DNA of 64,000 bases from Streptomyces alanosinicus (GCF_014650595.1 NZ_BMVG01000002.1:1-64000); one strand, 5' to 3'. Numbered from the stretch's first letter, positions 33,129 to 42,831 are shown. The notes: a model not told the origin generated them from the letters alone. Numbers and translations: made by a program.

Positions 33129-33374
33129 ATGAGCGCCGTACGAGCGCCCCATGAGCCCTTTCGGCGCGGGGTGGGTAACGTTGTCAGGGTGGTAGTCAGC
33201 GCGGCACAGCAGGACGGGCCGGAGCGTGCCCGGCCCGGGCAGGAACACCTCACGACGACGAGTGAGCAGGGCCGCTTCTGTGTGGCCCGGTGCAGCTGCG
33301 GCTGGAGCGGCCCCGCCCGCAGAGCCCGCAGCCAGGCCCGCACGGACGCGGAGACTCACACCGCCAGTCTGTGA
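33129..33374 (+). CDS. Small hypothetical protein with a CSCGW motif
   Basis: An 81-residue protein if the ATG is used; a GTG at 33189 would give 61 residues. The C-terminal half has FCVARCSCGWSGPARRARSQ, a motif seen in a conserved family of short Streptomyces proteins of unknown function. The Cys residues may bind zinc. The last 19 bases overlap the convergent Nudix gene. The Arg-rich N-terminal 20 residues are less certain. Confidence 0.6.
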   Translation: MSAVRAPHEPFRRGVGNVVRVVVSAAQQDGPERARPGQEHLTTTSEQGRFCVARCSCGWSGPARRARSQARTDAETHTASL

Positions 33375-33766
33375 ACGACGTCCTCCACCAGGTCCCGGTC
33401 GCGGGGCTGGGTGAGGCGGCTGCGCGCGGCTGCGGGGGAGAGCCAGAGGATCCGGTCCACCTCCGCGTTCGGGGTGAAGCGGCCGCCGGCCGCCTCGGCC
33501 GCCCAGTAACGCACCTGCTTGGGGCGGCCGTTGGCGAGATAGCGCAGGGTCTGCAGTTCCGTACCCGGCTCGGCCGTGTACCCGGTCTCCTCCGCGACCT
33601 CCCGAAGGGCGCCCGCGAGCGCGTCCTCGCCGTGCTTGAGCTTGCCCTTCGGGTGCGACCAGTCGTCGTACTTCGGCCGGTGGACCAGACATATCTCCAG
33701 GTCACCGGAGATGGGCGAGCGGCGCCACAGGACGCAGCCGGCCGCTCGCACCAGAGTGTCGTTCAC
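33356..33766 (-). CDS. Nudix hydrolase
   Basis: A 136-residue Nudix enzyme. The Nudix box is complete: GKLKHGEDALAGALREVAEETGY, that is G-x5-E-x7-RE-V-x-EE-x-G-Y with its metal-binding Glu residues (in parts: GKLKHGEDAL, REVAEETGY). It cleaves a nucleoside diphosphate linked to another group. Homologues next to CHAD and ppk genes are described as diadenosine polyphosphate or MutT-like hydrolases. It lies 19 bases downstream of the CHAD gene on the same strand, so the three form a unit. Confidence 0.92.
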   Translation of the reverse strand: MNDTLVRAAGCVLWRRSPISGDLEICLVHRPKYDDWSHPKGKLKHGEDALAGALREVAEETGYTAEPGTELQTLRYLANGRPKQVRYWAAEAAGGRFTPNAEVDRILWLSPAAARSRLTQPRDRDLVEDVVHRLAV

Positions 33767-33785
33767 ACCGCCTCCTCGTGGGAAC

Positions 33786-34913
33786 TCAAGGTGTGCTGAC
33801 GGTCTGCTTCTGCCAGGCCTGCTGGAAGGCGAACCTGGCCGCCTCCACCTCGTGCCGCTGATCGGCGTGCAGCACGCCGAGCGCGTACGCCGTCGCCGGG
33901 GCGATCCGCGGGGTGCGGGCGGCCTGGGCCGCCGCCGCGGCGGCCTCCGAGGCGTCTCGGTGCCGGTTCAGCGCCTCGCCCGCCGCCAGCAGGCGTACGT
34001 CCACGGGGGCGGTGCCTTCGTGCAGCACCTCCTGGGCGTAGCGGTGCAGCCGCAGCAGCAGCCGGACCTGGTGCCAGGGGCCGTCCTGGGGGTGGGGGGA
34101 CGGGTCCGGGGACAGGCCGTGGACGAGGGCCTCCGCGTTGTACGGGTGGCCCGCGGTGACCAGGGGGAGAGCCGCGATGGCGTCCGTCAGCCGTTCCTCC
34201 GCAGCGGCTGACAGGGAGCGCAGATCGGTGGCCGGGGCGCTGGGGGTGAGCGGGACCTCGCTGGCCAGCACGGCGACCTTGTCGGCGACGGCGTGGAAGC
34301 GGGACGAGCCCAGGGCCTGGAGCGCCGTGGAGTGGGCGCGGGTGCGGGCGAGGGTCAGCTGGCGTTCCAGCAGGGCGCCGGCCTTGGCCGCGCCCACCGT
34401 GAGGTTGCCGCGTTCCGGTGCGGGACTCGCGTGGGCGCCGGAAGGTGCCGGGACGTTTGCCGCCGCGTCGACGGGCATCGCCTGACCGGGAAATCCCGTC
34501 GCCCCCGACAGCCGGTGCAACGCCAGCAGCAGTCTTTCCAGGCGCGCCTCGTAGGAGTGTTCCAGGCCCAGCGTGCCGGAGAGCCACGCCAGTTCGGGGC
34601 GCATCTCCTCGGACCAGTCGGCATCGAGCAGGGGGCGGAAGGTGTGCAGGCTGCCGCTGACGCGGCGGGCCGAGCGGCGCAGGGCGCGCGCCGCGTCGAC
34701 GGAGTCCTGCGTGCCGTTCTCCCGCGTGCCCGCGCCCGTGCCCGCGCCCGAGCGATCGCGCGCGGAGGCGCTCCCGCCCGCACCGCCGGTCTCGCGGTGC
34801 AGGCGCAGGGCGCGCAGGAACTCCGTGGCCTGGGCGCGCAGATACGCCCCGAGAGCGTCCCCCGTCACCACCCCGGCCGTGGGGTCCGTCGGGTCAAGGT
34901 GTTGCTGTGCCAC
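33786..34913 (-). CDS. CHAD-domain protein
   Basis: A 375-residue CHAD-domain protein. The helical CHAD core (about 12-360) has repeated His/Arg/Lys-rich faces: [29 protein letters not shown] at its start, then [14 protein letters not shown] and [13 protein letters not shown] (quoted in parts: [25 protein letters not shown]). CHAD domains bind polyphosphate through these basic faces. The gene overlaps the 3' end of ppk by 20 bases, which links it to polyphosphate. A Gly/Ser/Ala-rich insert sits at about 42-68. Confidence 0.9.
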   Translation of the reverse strand: MAQQHLDPTDPTAGVVTGDALGAYLRAQATEFLRALRLHRETGGAGGSASARDRSGAGTGAGTRENGTQDSVDAARALRRSARRVSGSLHTFRPLLDADWSEEMRPELAWLSGTLGLEHSYEARLERLLLALHRLSGATGFPGQAMPVDAAANVPAPSGAHASPAPERGNLTVGAAKAGALLERQLTLARTRAHSTALQALGSSRFHAVADKVAVLASEVPLTPSAPATDLRSLSAAAEERLTDAIAALPLVTAGHPYNAEALVHGLSPDPSPHPQDGPWHQVRLLLRLHRYAQEVLHEGTAPVDVRLLAAGEALNRHRDASEAAAAAAQAARTPRIAPATAYALGVLHADQRHEVEAARFAFQQAWQKQTVSTP

Positions 34914-37248
34914 GCCGGCGCCTCCGGGCGTCTATGAGCATCTCCTGGACGTTGCGCAGGGGCTGTCCGTCCGCGTCGGTCGCGTGCCGGATCCACTCGC
35001 CGTCGGGGCCGAGGTGCCAGGAGGAGGTCGAGTCGGACATGCCGGTGTCGAGGAGCCGGTTCAGGGCCGCCCGGTGCGCCGGGTCGACGACGCGGACCAG
35101 GGCCTCGATCCGGCGGTCGAGGTTGCGGTGCATCATGTCGGCGCTGCCGATCCACACCTCGGGCTCGCCGCCGTTGCCGAAGACGAACACCCGGGAGTGT
35201 TCCAGGAAGCGGCCGAGGACCGAGCGGACCTGGATGTTCTCGGACAGGCCGGGGACGCCGGGGCGGATCGCGCAGATGCCGCGCACCCAGACATCCACCG
35301 GCACCCCGGCCTGGGACGCGTGGTACAGGGCGTCGATGACCGCCTCGTCGACCATCGAGTTGACCTTGATGCGGACGAAGGCCGGACGGCCCGCGCGGTG
35401 GTGCTCGACCTCCTTGTTGATCCGGGAGACCAGACCGTCGCGCAGGGACTTGGGGGCCACCAGCAGGCGGCGGTAGGTCTCGCGGCGCGAGTAGCCGGAC
35501 AGCCGGTTGAACAGGTCGGAGAGGTCCGCGCCGACCTGCGGGTCGGCCGTGAGCAGGCCCAGGTCCTCGTACAGGCGAGCCGTCTTCGGGTGGTAGTTGC
35601 CCGTGCCGACATGGCTGTAGCGGCGCAGGGTGTCGCCCTCCTGGCGGACCACCAGGGACAGCTTGCAGTGCGTCTTCAGACCGACCAGGCCGTAGACGAC
35701 ATGGCAGCCGGCCTCCTCCAGCTTCTTCGCCCACTTGATGTTGGCGTGCTCGTCGAAGCGGGCCTTGATCTCGACCAGGACCAGGACCTGTTTGCCGGCC
35801 TCGGCGGCGTCTATCAGCGCGTTGACTATCGGCGAGTCACCGGAGGTGCGGTACAGGGTCTGCTTGATCGCGAGGACGTCCGGGTCCTCGGCCGCCTGCT
35901 CGATGAAGGCCTGCACGGACGTCGAGAAGGAGTCGTACGGGTGGTGCAGGAGCACATCGCGCTGGCGCAGGGCGGCGAAGATGTCCGGCGCCGACGCCGA
36001 CTCGACCTCGGCCAGGTCACGGTGGGTGCCCGCGATGAACTTCGGGTACTTCAGCTCCGGCCGGTCCAGGCCGTGGATGCGGAACAGACCGGTGAGGTCC
36101 AGCGGGCCGGGCAGCGGGTACACCTCGGCCTCGGAGATCTTCAGCTCGCGGACCAGCAGGTCGAGGACCTCGCGGTCTATCGACTCCTCGACCTCCAGGC
36201 GCACCGGCGGCCCGAAGCGGCGCCGCATGAGCTCCTTCTCCAGGGCCTGCAGGAGGTTCTCGGCGTCGTCCTCCTCGACCTCCAGGTCCTCGTTGCGGGT
36301 GAGCCGGAAGGTGTGGTGCTCCAGGACCTCCATGCCCGGGAACAGCTCTTCCAGGTGCGCGGCGATGACATCCTCGATGGGGACGTACCGGCCGGGGCTG
36401 CTCTCCAGGAAGCGGGACAGCAGCGGCGGCACCTTCACGCGCGCGAAGTGCTTGTGGCCGCTGACCGGGTTGCGTACGACGACGGCCAGGTTCAGCGAGA
36501 GGCCGGAAATGTACGGGAACGGGTGCGCGGGGTCGACGGCCAGCGGCGTCAGGACCGGGAAGATCTGGTGCCGGAACAGGGTGAACAGGCGGGCCTGCTC
36601 CTTGTCGGCCAGCTCCTGCCAGCGGACCAGGTGGATGCCCTCCTCCGCGAGTGCGGGGGCGACGTCCTCGTGGTAGCAGGCGGCGTGCCGGGCCATGAGC
36701 TCGCGCGAGCGGGCCCAGATCATCTCCAGCACCTCGCGGGGCTGGAGCCCGGAGGCGGACCGGGTCGCCACACCGGTGGCGATACGGCGCTTCAGGCCGG
36801 CGACGCGGACCATGAAGAACTCGTCCAGGTTGCTCGCGAAGATCGCGAGGAAGTTCGCGCGCTCCAGCAGCGGGGTGTTCGGGTCCTCGGCCAGCTCCAG
36901 GACGCGTTCGTTGAAGGCGAGCCAGCTGCGCTCGCGGTCGAGGAACCGGCCTTGGGGCAGGGACGTACCGTCGCCCTGGGCGTCCTCGTACGCGTCGAGG
37001 TCCGCGTCGATGTCGGGTTCCAGATCGGAGACCGTGGCGGCCACCGTGTGGGGGCGGTGTGCGGCGATGGAGCCCACGGGAGGCTGCGCGTGCTGGACAG
37101 GTGCCTGGGCGTCTTGCTGGCTCATGAGTCCATTCTTCCGCGCCGCGGGGGTGACGGGCGCGTCGGAACGTGCGGGCGGGAGCGTCACGGCCCCGTTCTG
37201 CGCGGGCCCCTCGGGGGGCGTCGAAGGCTCTGGCACGGCGGGCTTCAT
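34894..37248 (-). CDS. ppk: Polyphosphate kinase (PPK1)
   Basis: A 784-residue PPK1, which reversibly makes polyphosphate from ATP. The N-terminal extension (1-95) is low-complexity; the PPK core follows with [38 protein letters not shown] and the phospholipase-D-like C-terminal halves. The catalytic His is His546 in [11 protein letters not shown]; the second His lies in [12 protein letters not shown], with [14 protein letters not shown] beyond. A downstream ATG (37125, MSQQDAQ) would give 743 residues and may be the true start. It is first in a ppk-CHAD-Nudix unit. A dyad with TTCAC cores lies upstream, a possible PhoP site. Confidence 0.95.
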   Translation of the reverse strand: MKPAVPEPSTPPEGPAQNGAVTLPPARSDAPVTPAARKNGLMSQQDAQAPVQHAQPPVGSIAAHRPHTVAATVSDLEPDIDADLDAYEDAQGDGTSLPQGRFLDRERSWLAFNERVLELAEDPNTPLLERANFLAIFASNLDEFFMVRVAGLKRRIATGVATRSASGLQPREVLEMIWARSRELMARHAACYHEDVAPALAEEGIHLVRWQELADKEQARLFTLFRHQIFPVLTPLAVDPAHPFPYISGLSLNLAVVVRNPVSGHKHFARVKVPPLLSRFLESSPGRYVPIEDVIAAHLEELFPGMEVLEHHTFRLTRNEDLEVEEDDAENLLQALEKELMRRRFGPPVRLEVEESIDREVLDLLVRELKISEAEVYPLPGPLDLTGLFRIHGLDRPELKYPKFIAGTHRDLAEVESASAPDIFAALRQRDVLLHHPYDSFSTSVQAFIEQAAEDPDVLAIKQTLYRTSGDSPIVNALIDAAEAGKQVLVLVEIKARFDEHANIKWAKKLEEAGCHVVYGLVGLKTHCKLSLVVRQEGDTLRRYSHVGTGNYHPKTARLYEDLGLLTADPQVGADLSDLFNRLSGYSRRETYRRLLVAPKSLRDGLVSRINKEVEHHRAGRPAFVRIKVNSMVDEAVIDALYHASQAGVPVDVWVRGICAIRPGVPGLSENIQVRSVLGRFLEHSRVFVFGNGGEPEVWIGSADMMHRNLDRRIEALVRVVDPAHRAALNRLLDTGMSDSTSSWHLGPDGEWIRHATDADGQPLRNVQEMLIDARRRRRGTATP

Positions 37249-37381
37249 TGGCCGAGCGTCGCAAGCCTGGCTGAATCAATGGTTACGGAGACATGACGTG
37301 CGGGATAGCGCAGGGCGGCTCCCGGAAGTCCTCATCGCGAAAGTGACGCCTCCGGTAGCGGAAGATTTGCCTCCGGTGCGG

Positions 37382-37418
37382 GGTGTCGGACACCAGTTTC
37401 ACCCGGGCCCCGTGAACC
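37382..37418. promoter_or_regulatory. Palindrome and inverted TTCAC cores between ppk and the sigma gene
   Basis: GGTGTC-G-GACACC at 37382-37394 is a perfect 13-bp palindrome. Next to it GTTTCAC (37396-37402) and GTGAACC (37412-37418) face each other; each half contains a TTCAC core, as in PHO box units, but as an inverted rather than tandem pair. The site serves divergent ppk and ECF sigma genes. Confidence 0.5.
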
Positions 37419-37447
37419 GATCGACGGTCCCGGTCCGATGAGGTGAC

Positions 37448-37990
37448 GTGAGCGAGACGAGAAGCGACGGAGAGCTGCTGCGGGCCGTCGCGGCGGAGCG
37501 GGACCGGCGCGCCTTCGAGGAGCTGTACCGGCGGTACGCGCCCTGGCTGACCGCGCGCCTGCGCGGCCGGTGCGCCGACGCCGGGATCGTCGACGACGTC
37601 GTACAGGAGACGTTCCTCGCGATCTGGCACGGCAAGGCCCGCTACCGCGAGGACGGTGACGCCGCGGGCTGGCTGTGGCGGATCGGGTCGCGCCGGCTGG
37701 TGGACGCGCTGCGCGGCGACGGGGCGCGCGGACGGCTGCGGCAGGCGCTCGCCCGGCTGCGGCACCGGGACGAGGCGTCCGCCGAGGAACGCGTGCTCGC
37801 GGGGGTGGAGCACGGGGACCTCGCGGGCGCCCTGGTCCGGCTGTCGCCGGAGCTGCGGGCGGTGCTCCAGGCGACCGTCGTCGACGGCCTGACCACCCGC
37901 GAGGCGGCCGTCCTGCTCGGCATACCGCCGGGCACGGTCAAGACCCGCGCCATGCGGGCCCGGAAGCAACTGCGGGAGGCACTGACATGA
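37448..37990 (+). CDS. ECF-type RNA polymerase sigma factor
   Basis: A 180-residue group IV sigma factor with region 2 (about 22-85: RRAFEELYRRYAPWLTARLR, then VVQETFLAIWHGKARYRE) and region 4 (about 118-175: LSPELRAVLQATVVDGLTTR, then LLGIPPGTVKTRAMRARKQL). It directs RNA polymerase to promoters of a stress or export regulon. It is translationally coupled (ATGA) to a zinc-finger anti-sigma gene, which would hold it inactive at the membrane. The downstream ABC genes are the likely target, though no ECF-type promoter was verified. Confidence 0.93.
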   Translation: MSETRSDGELLRAVAAERDRRAFEELYRRYAPWLTARLRGRCADAGIVDDVVQETFLAIWHGKARYREDGDAAGWLWRIGSRRLVDALRGDGARGRLRQALARLRHRDEASAEERVLAGVEHGDLAGALVRLSPELRAVLQATVVDGLTTREAAVLLGIPPGTVKTRAMRARKQLREALT

Positions 37991-38811
37991 CCTGGCATGT
38001 TGCCGAGGACGAGCTGCTGGCCTATGCGCGCGGGGAGCTGGCGCCCCCGCTGCTGTGGTCCGCCGACACCCATCTGGCCGGGTGCGCCCGCTGCCGGGCG
38101 GTGCTCGCCGGGGCCTGGGACCCCGGGGAGCTGGAGAGCGCCTGGGAGCGGCTGGACGCCGAGCTGGACGCGCCGCGCCCCGGCCTGTTCGAGCGGCTGC
38201 TGGTACGGCTCGGGGCCGCGGAGCACACCGCGCGGCTGCTGGCCGCCACCCCCGTGCTGCGCCGCTCCTGGCTGACCGCGGTGACGCTGCTGCTGGTGAT
38301 GTCGGTGCTGACCGCCCACGGCATCCACTCCGACAGGTTCTTCCTGGCCCTGGCCCCGCTGCTGCCGCTCGCGGGGGTCGCGCTGTCGTACGGGCCCGCG
38401 CTCGATCCGACGTACGAGATGGCGGTCGTCTCGCCGGTGCACGGCTTCCGCCTGCTGATGATCCGCACGGTCGCCGTGCTCGCCGCCGCGCTCGGCCTGT
38501 CCGGGCTGGCCACGCTCGCGCTGCCCGGATACGGGCTCGGCGCGCTCGGCTGGCTGCTGCCGGCCCTCGCGCTCACCGCGACCGGGCTGGCGCTGACGCC
38601 CCGGCTCGGGCCGGTCCTCGCGCCGTCCGTCGTCGGCGGGGCCTGGGTCGCGCTGCTGCTGGCGGCCCACGCGTACCAGGGCGGTGCCGGGGTGCTCGTG
38701 CCGTTCACCGCGGCCGGCCAGGCGGTGGCGGCGGGGGTGGCGGCGCTCGGCGCCGGGCTGCTCCTCGCCGTCCGCGACCGTTTCGACCAGTCGCACCGGG
38801 GTGCCGTATGA
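37987..38811 (+). CDS. Membrane zinc-binding anti-sigma factor
   Basis: A 274-residue protein. The N-terminal part has the ZAS motif, H-x3-C-x2-C in THLAGCARC, after a helix that clasps the sigma factor. Six or so transmembrane helices follow (for example WLTAVTLLLVMSVLTAHGI, and LLIRTVAVLAAALGLSGLA region). Such polytopic ZAS proteins differ from the usual single-pass type and may sense the membrane directly. It overlaps the sigma gene by four bases and precedes the ABC ATPase gene by 31 bases. Confidence 0.88.
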   Translation: MTWHVAEDELLAYARGELAPPLLWSADTHLAGCARCRAVLAGAWDPGELESAWERLDAELDAPRPGLFERLLVRLGAAEHTARLLAATPVLRRSWLTAVTLLLVMSVLTAHGIHSDRFFLALAPLLPLAGVALSYGPALDPTYEMAVVSPVHGFRLLMIRTVAVLAAALGLSGLATLALPGYGLGALGWLLPALALTATGLALTPRLGPVLAPSVVGGAWVALLLAAHAYQGGAGVLVPFTAAGQAVAAGVAALGAGLLLAVRDRFDQSHRGAV

Positions 38812-38842
38812 CCATGTCCGACCAGTCCCACGGGGGAATCGC

Positions 38843-39703
38843 ATGACCGTCACCGTCTCCGCCAGCGGGCTCACCCTGCGCTACGGCGCCACCCGCGCCC
38901 TCGACGATGTGTCGCTGCGGCTGACCCCGGGCGTCACCGGGCTGCTCGGGCCGAACGGCGCGGGCAAGACGACCCTGCTGCGGGTGCTCGCCACGGCCGT
39001 GCCCGCCGACTCCGGTGCCTTCACGGTGCTCGGCCGCGACCCGGGCACCGCGCGCGGCCGCCAGGAGGTGCGGCGCGCGCTGGGGTATCTGCCGCAGACG
39101 CCCGGCTTCCACCCCGACTTCACACCGTTCGAGTTCGTGGACTACGTGGCGATCCTCAAGGAGTTGACCGACCGGGCCGGCCGGCACCGGGAGGTGCGCC
39201 GTGTGCTGGCCGAGGTCGGCCTGGGCGAGGTGCGCGGCAAGCGCATCAGGAAGCTGTCCGGCGGGATGCGGCAGCGGGTCGCGCTGGCCGCCGCCCTCGT
39301 CGGCGATCCGGGATTCCTGGTGCTGGACGAGCCGACCGTCGGCCTCGACCCCGAACAGCGGCTGCGCTTCCGGGAGTTGATCGCCGAGGCGGGCGAGGGC
39401 CGCACGGTGCTGTTGTCCACCCACCAGACCGAGGACGTGGCGATGCTCTGCCACCGGGTGCTGGTCATGGCCGACGGCCGGATCCGCTTCGACGGCACCC
39501 CCGCCGAGCTGGCCGCACGGGCCGCCGGCCGGGTGTGGAGCAGCACCGCACGCGACGCCGGAGCGAAGGCGGGCTGGCGCACCGGCACGGGCGCCTTCCG
39601 CAATGTCGGCGACCCGCCCGAGGGCGCCGATCTGCTCGAACCCACCCTGGAGGACGGCTATCTGCTCGCCCTGGACGACGAGCACGCGGAGGTGACGGCA
39701 TGA
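38843..39703 (+). CDS. ABC transporter ATP-binding protein
   Basis: A 286-residue ABC ATPase of the multidrug/exporter type. Walker A is GPNGAGKTT, the Q-loop is in LGYLPQTPGFHPDF, the signature is LSGGMRQRVALAAAL, Walker B is FLVLDEPTVGLDP, and the switch His is in STHQTEDVAML. The start follows the second of two ATG codons near CGGGGGA. It couples by a four-base overlap to the permease gene. All ATPase residues are intact. Confidence 0.95.
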   Translation: MTVTVSASGLTLRYGATRALDDVSLRLTPGVTGLLGPNGAGKTTLLRVLATAVPADSGAFTVLGRDPGTARGRQEVRRALGYLPQTPGFHPDFTPFEFVDYVAILKELTDRAGRHREVRRVLAEVGLGEVRGKRIRKLSGGMRQRVALAAALVGDPGFLVLDEPTVGLDPEQRLRFRELIAEAGEGRTVLLSTHQTEDVAMLCHRVLVMADGRIRFDGTPAELAARAAGRVWSSTARDAGAKAGWRTGTGAFRNVGDPPEGADLLEPTLEDGYLLALDDEHAEVTA

Positions 39704-41229
39704 CCGCGACCCGCACGGAGCGGACCGCCCCCGTCGCCGTGTCGACCGGGACCCGCAACGGGCGGGCGGCCGTCGTCGCCCTCGCCGGCTTCGAGGCCCG
39801 CCGTCTGCTGCTGCGCCTCCCGGTGCTGCTCGCCCTCGCCGGCCATGTCACCTGGATCGTGTGGCGCACGCTGCGGCCCGCGGACGACTTTCCCGTCCTG
39901 CAGGACGCCGACCGGGCCACCCAGAGCGGCCCGCTGTTCGTCGGCCTCGCCGTCATGCTGTGCGCGAACCAGGCCGCGCTGCGCTCCCTGCGCCGGGACA
40001 CCGAACGCCACTTCGCCGTCACGTCACTCACCCTGTGGCGCCGTACGGCCGCGCATGTGCTGTCCGTCGTCCCGCTCGCGCTGCTCACCGCCGTGGCCGT
40101 GACCGCCCAGTTCACCTGGGAGGCGGCCAAGCCCGGCGCGGTCGGCCGGGGATCGGTGGCCGAGCTGCTGGCCGGACCGCTGACGGTGCTGCTGTTCGGG
40201 ACGGCCGGGGTGCTGCTCGCCCGGCTGAACTCCTCGGCCGTCGCCGGGCCGCTGCTGGTCGTGGCCTTCCTGCTGCTCTTCGTCGGCAGTGCATCGCAGT
40301 CCGGCGGGCAGGACACCGGGCCGGTGTGGCTGTGGCCGGTGGTCGTCACGTCCGGCGTGCATCCCTTCCCCTCCGACCTGCTCGGCCGTCCCGCCGGCTG
40401 GCACGCGCTGTACCTCGCCGGCCTGGCCCTGACCGTGGCCCTGCTCGCCGTGCTGGTCTCCGGCGGCCGGACCCGGACCGTGCAGGCGGCCCTCGCCGGT
40501 GCGCTGGCCCTGGCCGCGCTGGGCGGGGTCATGCAGACCGGCGGGATTCCGGCGGCCACGGACACGGCCCGCAGCCGCGCCTCGCTCGCCCCGGAGCAGG
40601 ACCAGACGTGCGTACGGCGCGGCGCCTCGCACTACTGCGCCTTCCCGGAGTGGACGCCCCGCGTCGAGGACTGGGCGCGGATCGCGGACCGGGTGCAGGG
40701 CCTGGCCGGCGGCGCCGCCCACGACCGGCCGCTGCTCGTACGGCAGCGGCTGGAGGCCCGCTACGGCCTCTCCGACGACGCGGCGCTCGACCCGGCCACG
40801 CGACCCGACCAGGTGACCGTCGGCACGTCCTGGGGCGGTGACCGGGTGCCGGAGTTCTCCACCGCCGTGGCCGGTGTGCTGGTCGCGGGCAACGAGCGGC
40901 GGGCCGGTGAACTGTGCGACGGCCGGATGGTCCCCCTCATGTGGCTGTCCCTCGCCTGGCAGCGGGACCCCGAGTCCGCCCTGCGGCACGTGCGCCTCGA
41001 CGACAGCGTGACCGGCTCCGCGCTGGTCCTCTCCGGGACCGAGCCGCTGACCATGACGGCCGGACAGACCAAGGTCGTCCGTGCGCTGCTGCACCGCCCG
41101 CTCGCTGACGTCGGCGCCCGGGTGAAGGCCCACTGGGACGAGCTGACGGCGCCGGGCGTCACGACGGCGCGGGCGGCGGAACTGCTGGGTGTGCGGGTGT
41201 CCGTGGGGGGTGACCGGTGTACCGGCTGA
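39700..41229 (+). CDS. ABC permease with a large C-terminal soluble domain
   Basis: A 509-residue membrane protein. The N-terminal half (about 25-275) has six transmembrane helices in an ABC-2 type arrangement (VVALAGFEARRLLLRLPVLL at the first). A seventh segment (VQAALAGALALAALGGVMQT) is followed by an extracytoplasmic C-terminal region of about 220 residues with a Cys pair (DQTCVRRGASHYC). This tail is unusual for a permease and may be a ligand or partner domain. It overlaps the ATPase gene (ATGA) and the next membrane gene by 13 bases. Confidence 0.85.
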   Translation: MTATRTERTAPVAVSTGTRNGRAAVVALAGFEARRLLLRLPVLLALAGHVTWIVWRTLRPADDFPVLQDADRATQSGPLFVGLAVMLCANQAALRSLRRDTERHFAVTSLTLWRRTAAHVLSVVPLALLTAVAVTAQFTWEAAKPGAVGRGSVAELLAGPLTVLLFGTAGVLLARLNSSAVAGPLLVVAFLLLFVGSASQSGGQDTGPVWLWPVVVTSGVHPFPSDLLGRPAGWHALYLAGLALTVALLAVLVSGGRTRTVQAALAGALALAALGGVMQTGGIPAATDTARSRASLAPEQDQTCVRRGASHYCAFPEWTPRVEDWARIADRVQGLAGGAAHDRPLLVRQRLEARYGLSDDAALDPATRPDQVTVGTSWGGDRVPEFSTAVAGVLVAGNERRAGELCDGRMVPLMWLSLAWQRDPESALRHVRLDDSVTGSALVLSGTEPLTMTAGQTKVVRALLHRPLADVGARVKAHWDELTAPGVTTARAAELLGVRVSVGGDRCTG

Positions 41230-41948
41230 GGCGGCCGTGGACAGCGCCGTCGACGGCGGCCGCCGCGCTCGTCCGTCCCGTCTGGCGCGGGTTGCCCTGG
41301 CGGGTGTGGGGAGTGGCCCAGGGCGCGGGGACACTGGCGGCGGGGCTGATCCGGGTGTGCGGGGGCGGGCCGCTGCCGGCGTTGGTTCTGCTGCGGGCCG
41401 CGGTGCTCGCGGGCGCGCTGGGGCTCGCCTTTCTGCTGGACGACCCCGCACGGCACACCACGGCGACGGTCCCGGTCCGGCGGGTGGTACGGACCGCGCT
41501 GCGGGTGGCCCTGGTCGCGCCCGTCGTCGCCGTGTGGTGGACGGCCGTGCTGCTGCTGGTGCCCGGATCCGTACGGCCGCCGGTTTGGGACATCACCCTG
41601 GAGGCGGGTACCGCGTCCGTCCTCGCCCTGGCCGCGGCCACGGTCGCCGTACGCCGCACGGACGAGCCGGAACCCGGCCGGTCCGTCGCCACCGCGCTGC
41701 TCGCCGGCGCCGTCCTCGCGCCGCTGCTGCTGCCCGCCCGCTGGGCGCTGTTCGTGGCGCCGGGCGACCCGGGATGGGCCGCGGCGCACGAGCGCTGGGC
41801 GTGGGTGCTGGCGGGGGCGGCGGCGCTGTGGGCGGTGTCGCTGCGCGAGCCGCGCCGGCGCCGCACGGTGAGGGCGCCGCTCAGGTCTGCGTTCAGATCT
41901 GTGTTCAGGTCTCCGTGCGGTACATCAGGTCTGTCTCGTACGTGTTGA
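41217..41948 (+). CDS. ABC-associated membrane protein
   Basis: A 243-residue membrane protein from GTG with about six transmembrane helices (LVLLRAAVLAGALGLAFLLD, ALRVALVAPVVAVWWTAVLLL split). It is the last gene of the sigma-ABC operon, overlapping the previous gene by 13 bases. It probably pairs with the preceding permease as the second membrane subunit. The C-terminal Arg/Ser-rich tail overlaps the convergent mshD gene by 44 bases. Confidence 0.75.
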   Translation: MYRLRRPWTAPSTAAAALVRPVWRGLPWRVWGVAQGAGTLAAGLIRVCGGGPLPALVLLRAAVLAGALGLAFLLDDPARHTTATVPVRRVVRTALRVALVAPVVAVWWTAVLLLVPGSVRPPVWDITLEAGTASVLALAAATVAVRRTDEPEPGRSVATALLAGAVLAPLLLPARWALFVAPGDPGWAAAHERWAWVLAGAAALWAVSLREPRRRRTVRAPLRSAFRSVFRSPCGTSGLSRTC

Positions 41949-42831
41949 ACCCGAGCCGTTCGTACACCGTCACGGCCGCCTGGTTGTCGGCGTCGACGTA
42001 GAGCATCGCGGTCGGCAGCTGCTGGGCGGCCAGGTGACGCAGGCCGATCGTGGTGAGGGCCTTGCCGAGGCCGCCGCCCTGTTCGCCGGGGCGGACACCG
42101 AGGACGTACACCTCGCCGAGCCCCTCCTCGGCGTGCACCTTGGTCCAGTGGAAGCCGATCAACTCCCCGCGTCGCTCGGCGAGGAAGAACCCGGCCGGGT
42201 CGAACCATGACTCGGCCTTGCGGTCGTCGAGGTCCCGCTGGGTCAGCGAGCCCTGCTCCGGGTGGTGGGCGAAGGCGGCCGCGTTGACGGCGAGCCAGGC
42301 CGCGTCGTCCTTGCCGGGCACGAAGGCGCGCACGTTCACGCCCTCCGGCAGCACCGGGTCGGGCAGCGTCAGACCGGTCAACGGCCGCCGCATCTGGCGC
42401 AGTTCGCGGAACAGGGTCAGACCGAGCACCTGGGCGAGATGCCGGGCGGCGGGATGCCCGCCGTGCGCCCATACCCGCAGCCGCTTGCCGGAGGCGGCGA
42501 GCAGCGCCGCGCCGAGCGCCCGGCCGTGCCCGTGCCCGCGGTGCGCGGGGTGGACGACGAGTTCGGCGGCCGGCGCCTCCACCGGGTCGGTGTCCTCCAG
42601 CTGGGCGTAGCCGACGAGTTCGCCGTCGACGGTCAGCAGCAGATGGGAGACGCCCTGGCGGGCACCTCCGCGCAGCTGGAGCCGGCCCTGCTCGGACACC
42701 GGCTGCTGCCCGTCGACCCGGGCGGCCTCGGCGAGCAGGGCCGTCACGGCCTCGGCCCGGTCCGGGGTGAGCGCGGAGTGGGTCTCGATGGAGCGGGCCG
42801 GGAGGGCCCGTACGGTGTCGTCGCTGCTCAT
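41905..42831 (-). CDS. mshD: Mycothiol synthase
   Basis: A 308-residue protein made of two GNAT domains in tandem, the hallmark of MshD. It acetylates the Cys-GlcN-Ins precursor to mycothiol, the actinobacterial redox thiol. The second domain is the active one, with VYVLGVRPGEQGGGLGKALTT (acetyl-CoA loop) and VTVYERLGFNTYETDLMY at the end. The first domain has the degenerate site AELVVHPAHRGHGHGRALG. The gene is convergent with the ABC operon. No SigR-type promoter was found ahead of it. Confidence 0.95.
   Translation of the reverse strand: MSSDDTVRALPARSIETHSALTPDRAEAVTALLAEAARVDGQQPVSEQGRLQLRGGARQGVSHLLLTVDGELVGYAQLEDTDPVEAPAAELVVHPAHRGHGHGRALGAALLAASGKRLRVWAHGGHPAARHLAQVLGLTLFRELRQMRRPLTGLTLPDPVLPEGVNVRAFVPGKDDAAWLAVNAAAFAHHPEQGSLTQRDLDDRKAESWFDPAGFFLAERRGELIGFHWTKVHAEEGLGEVYVLGVRPGEQGGGLGKALTTIGLRHLAAQQLPTAMLYVDADNQAAVTVYERLGFNTYETDLMYRTET

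Noticed and set aside
34894..37296. Long open frame on the plus strand opposite ppk
   Set aside because: It is the mirror of the highly biased ppk coding strand; its translation is low-complexity Val/Asp/Gly-rich with no domain, while ppk has full family motifs.
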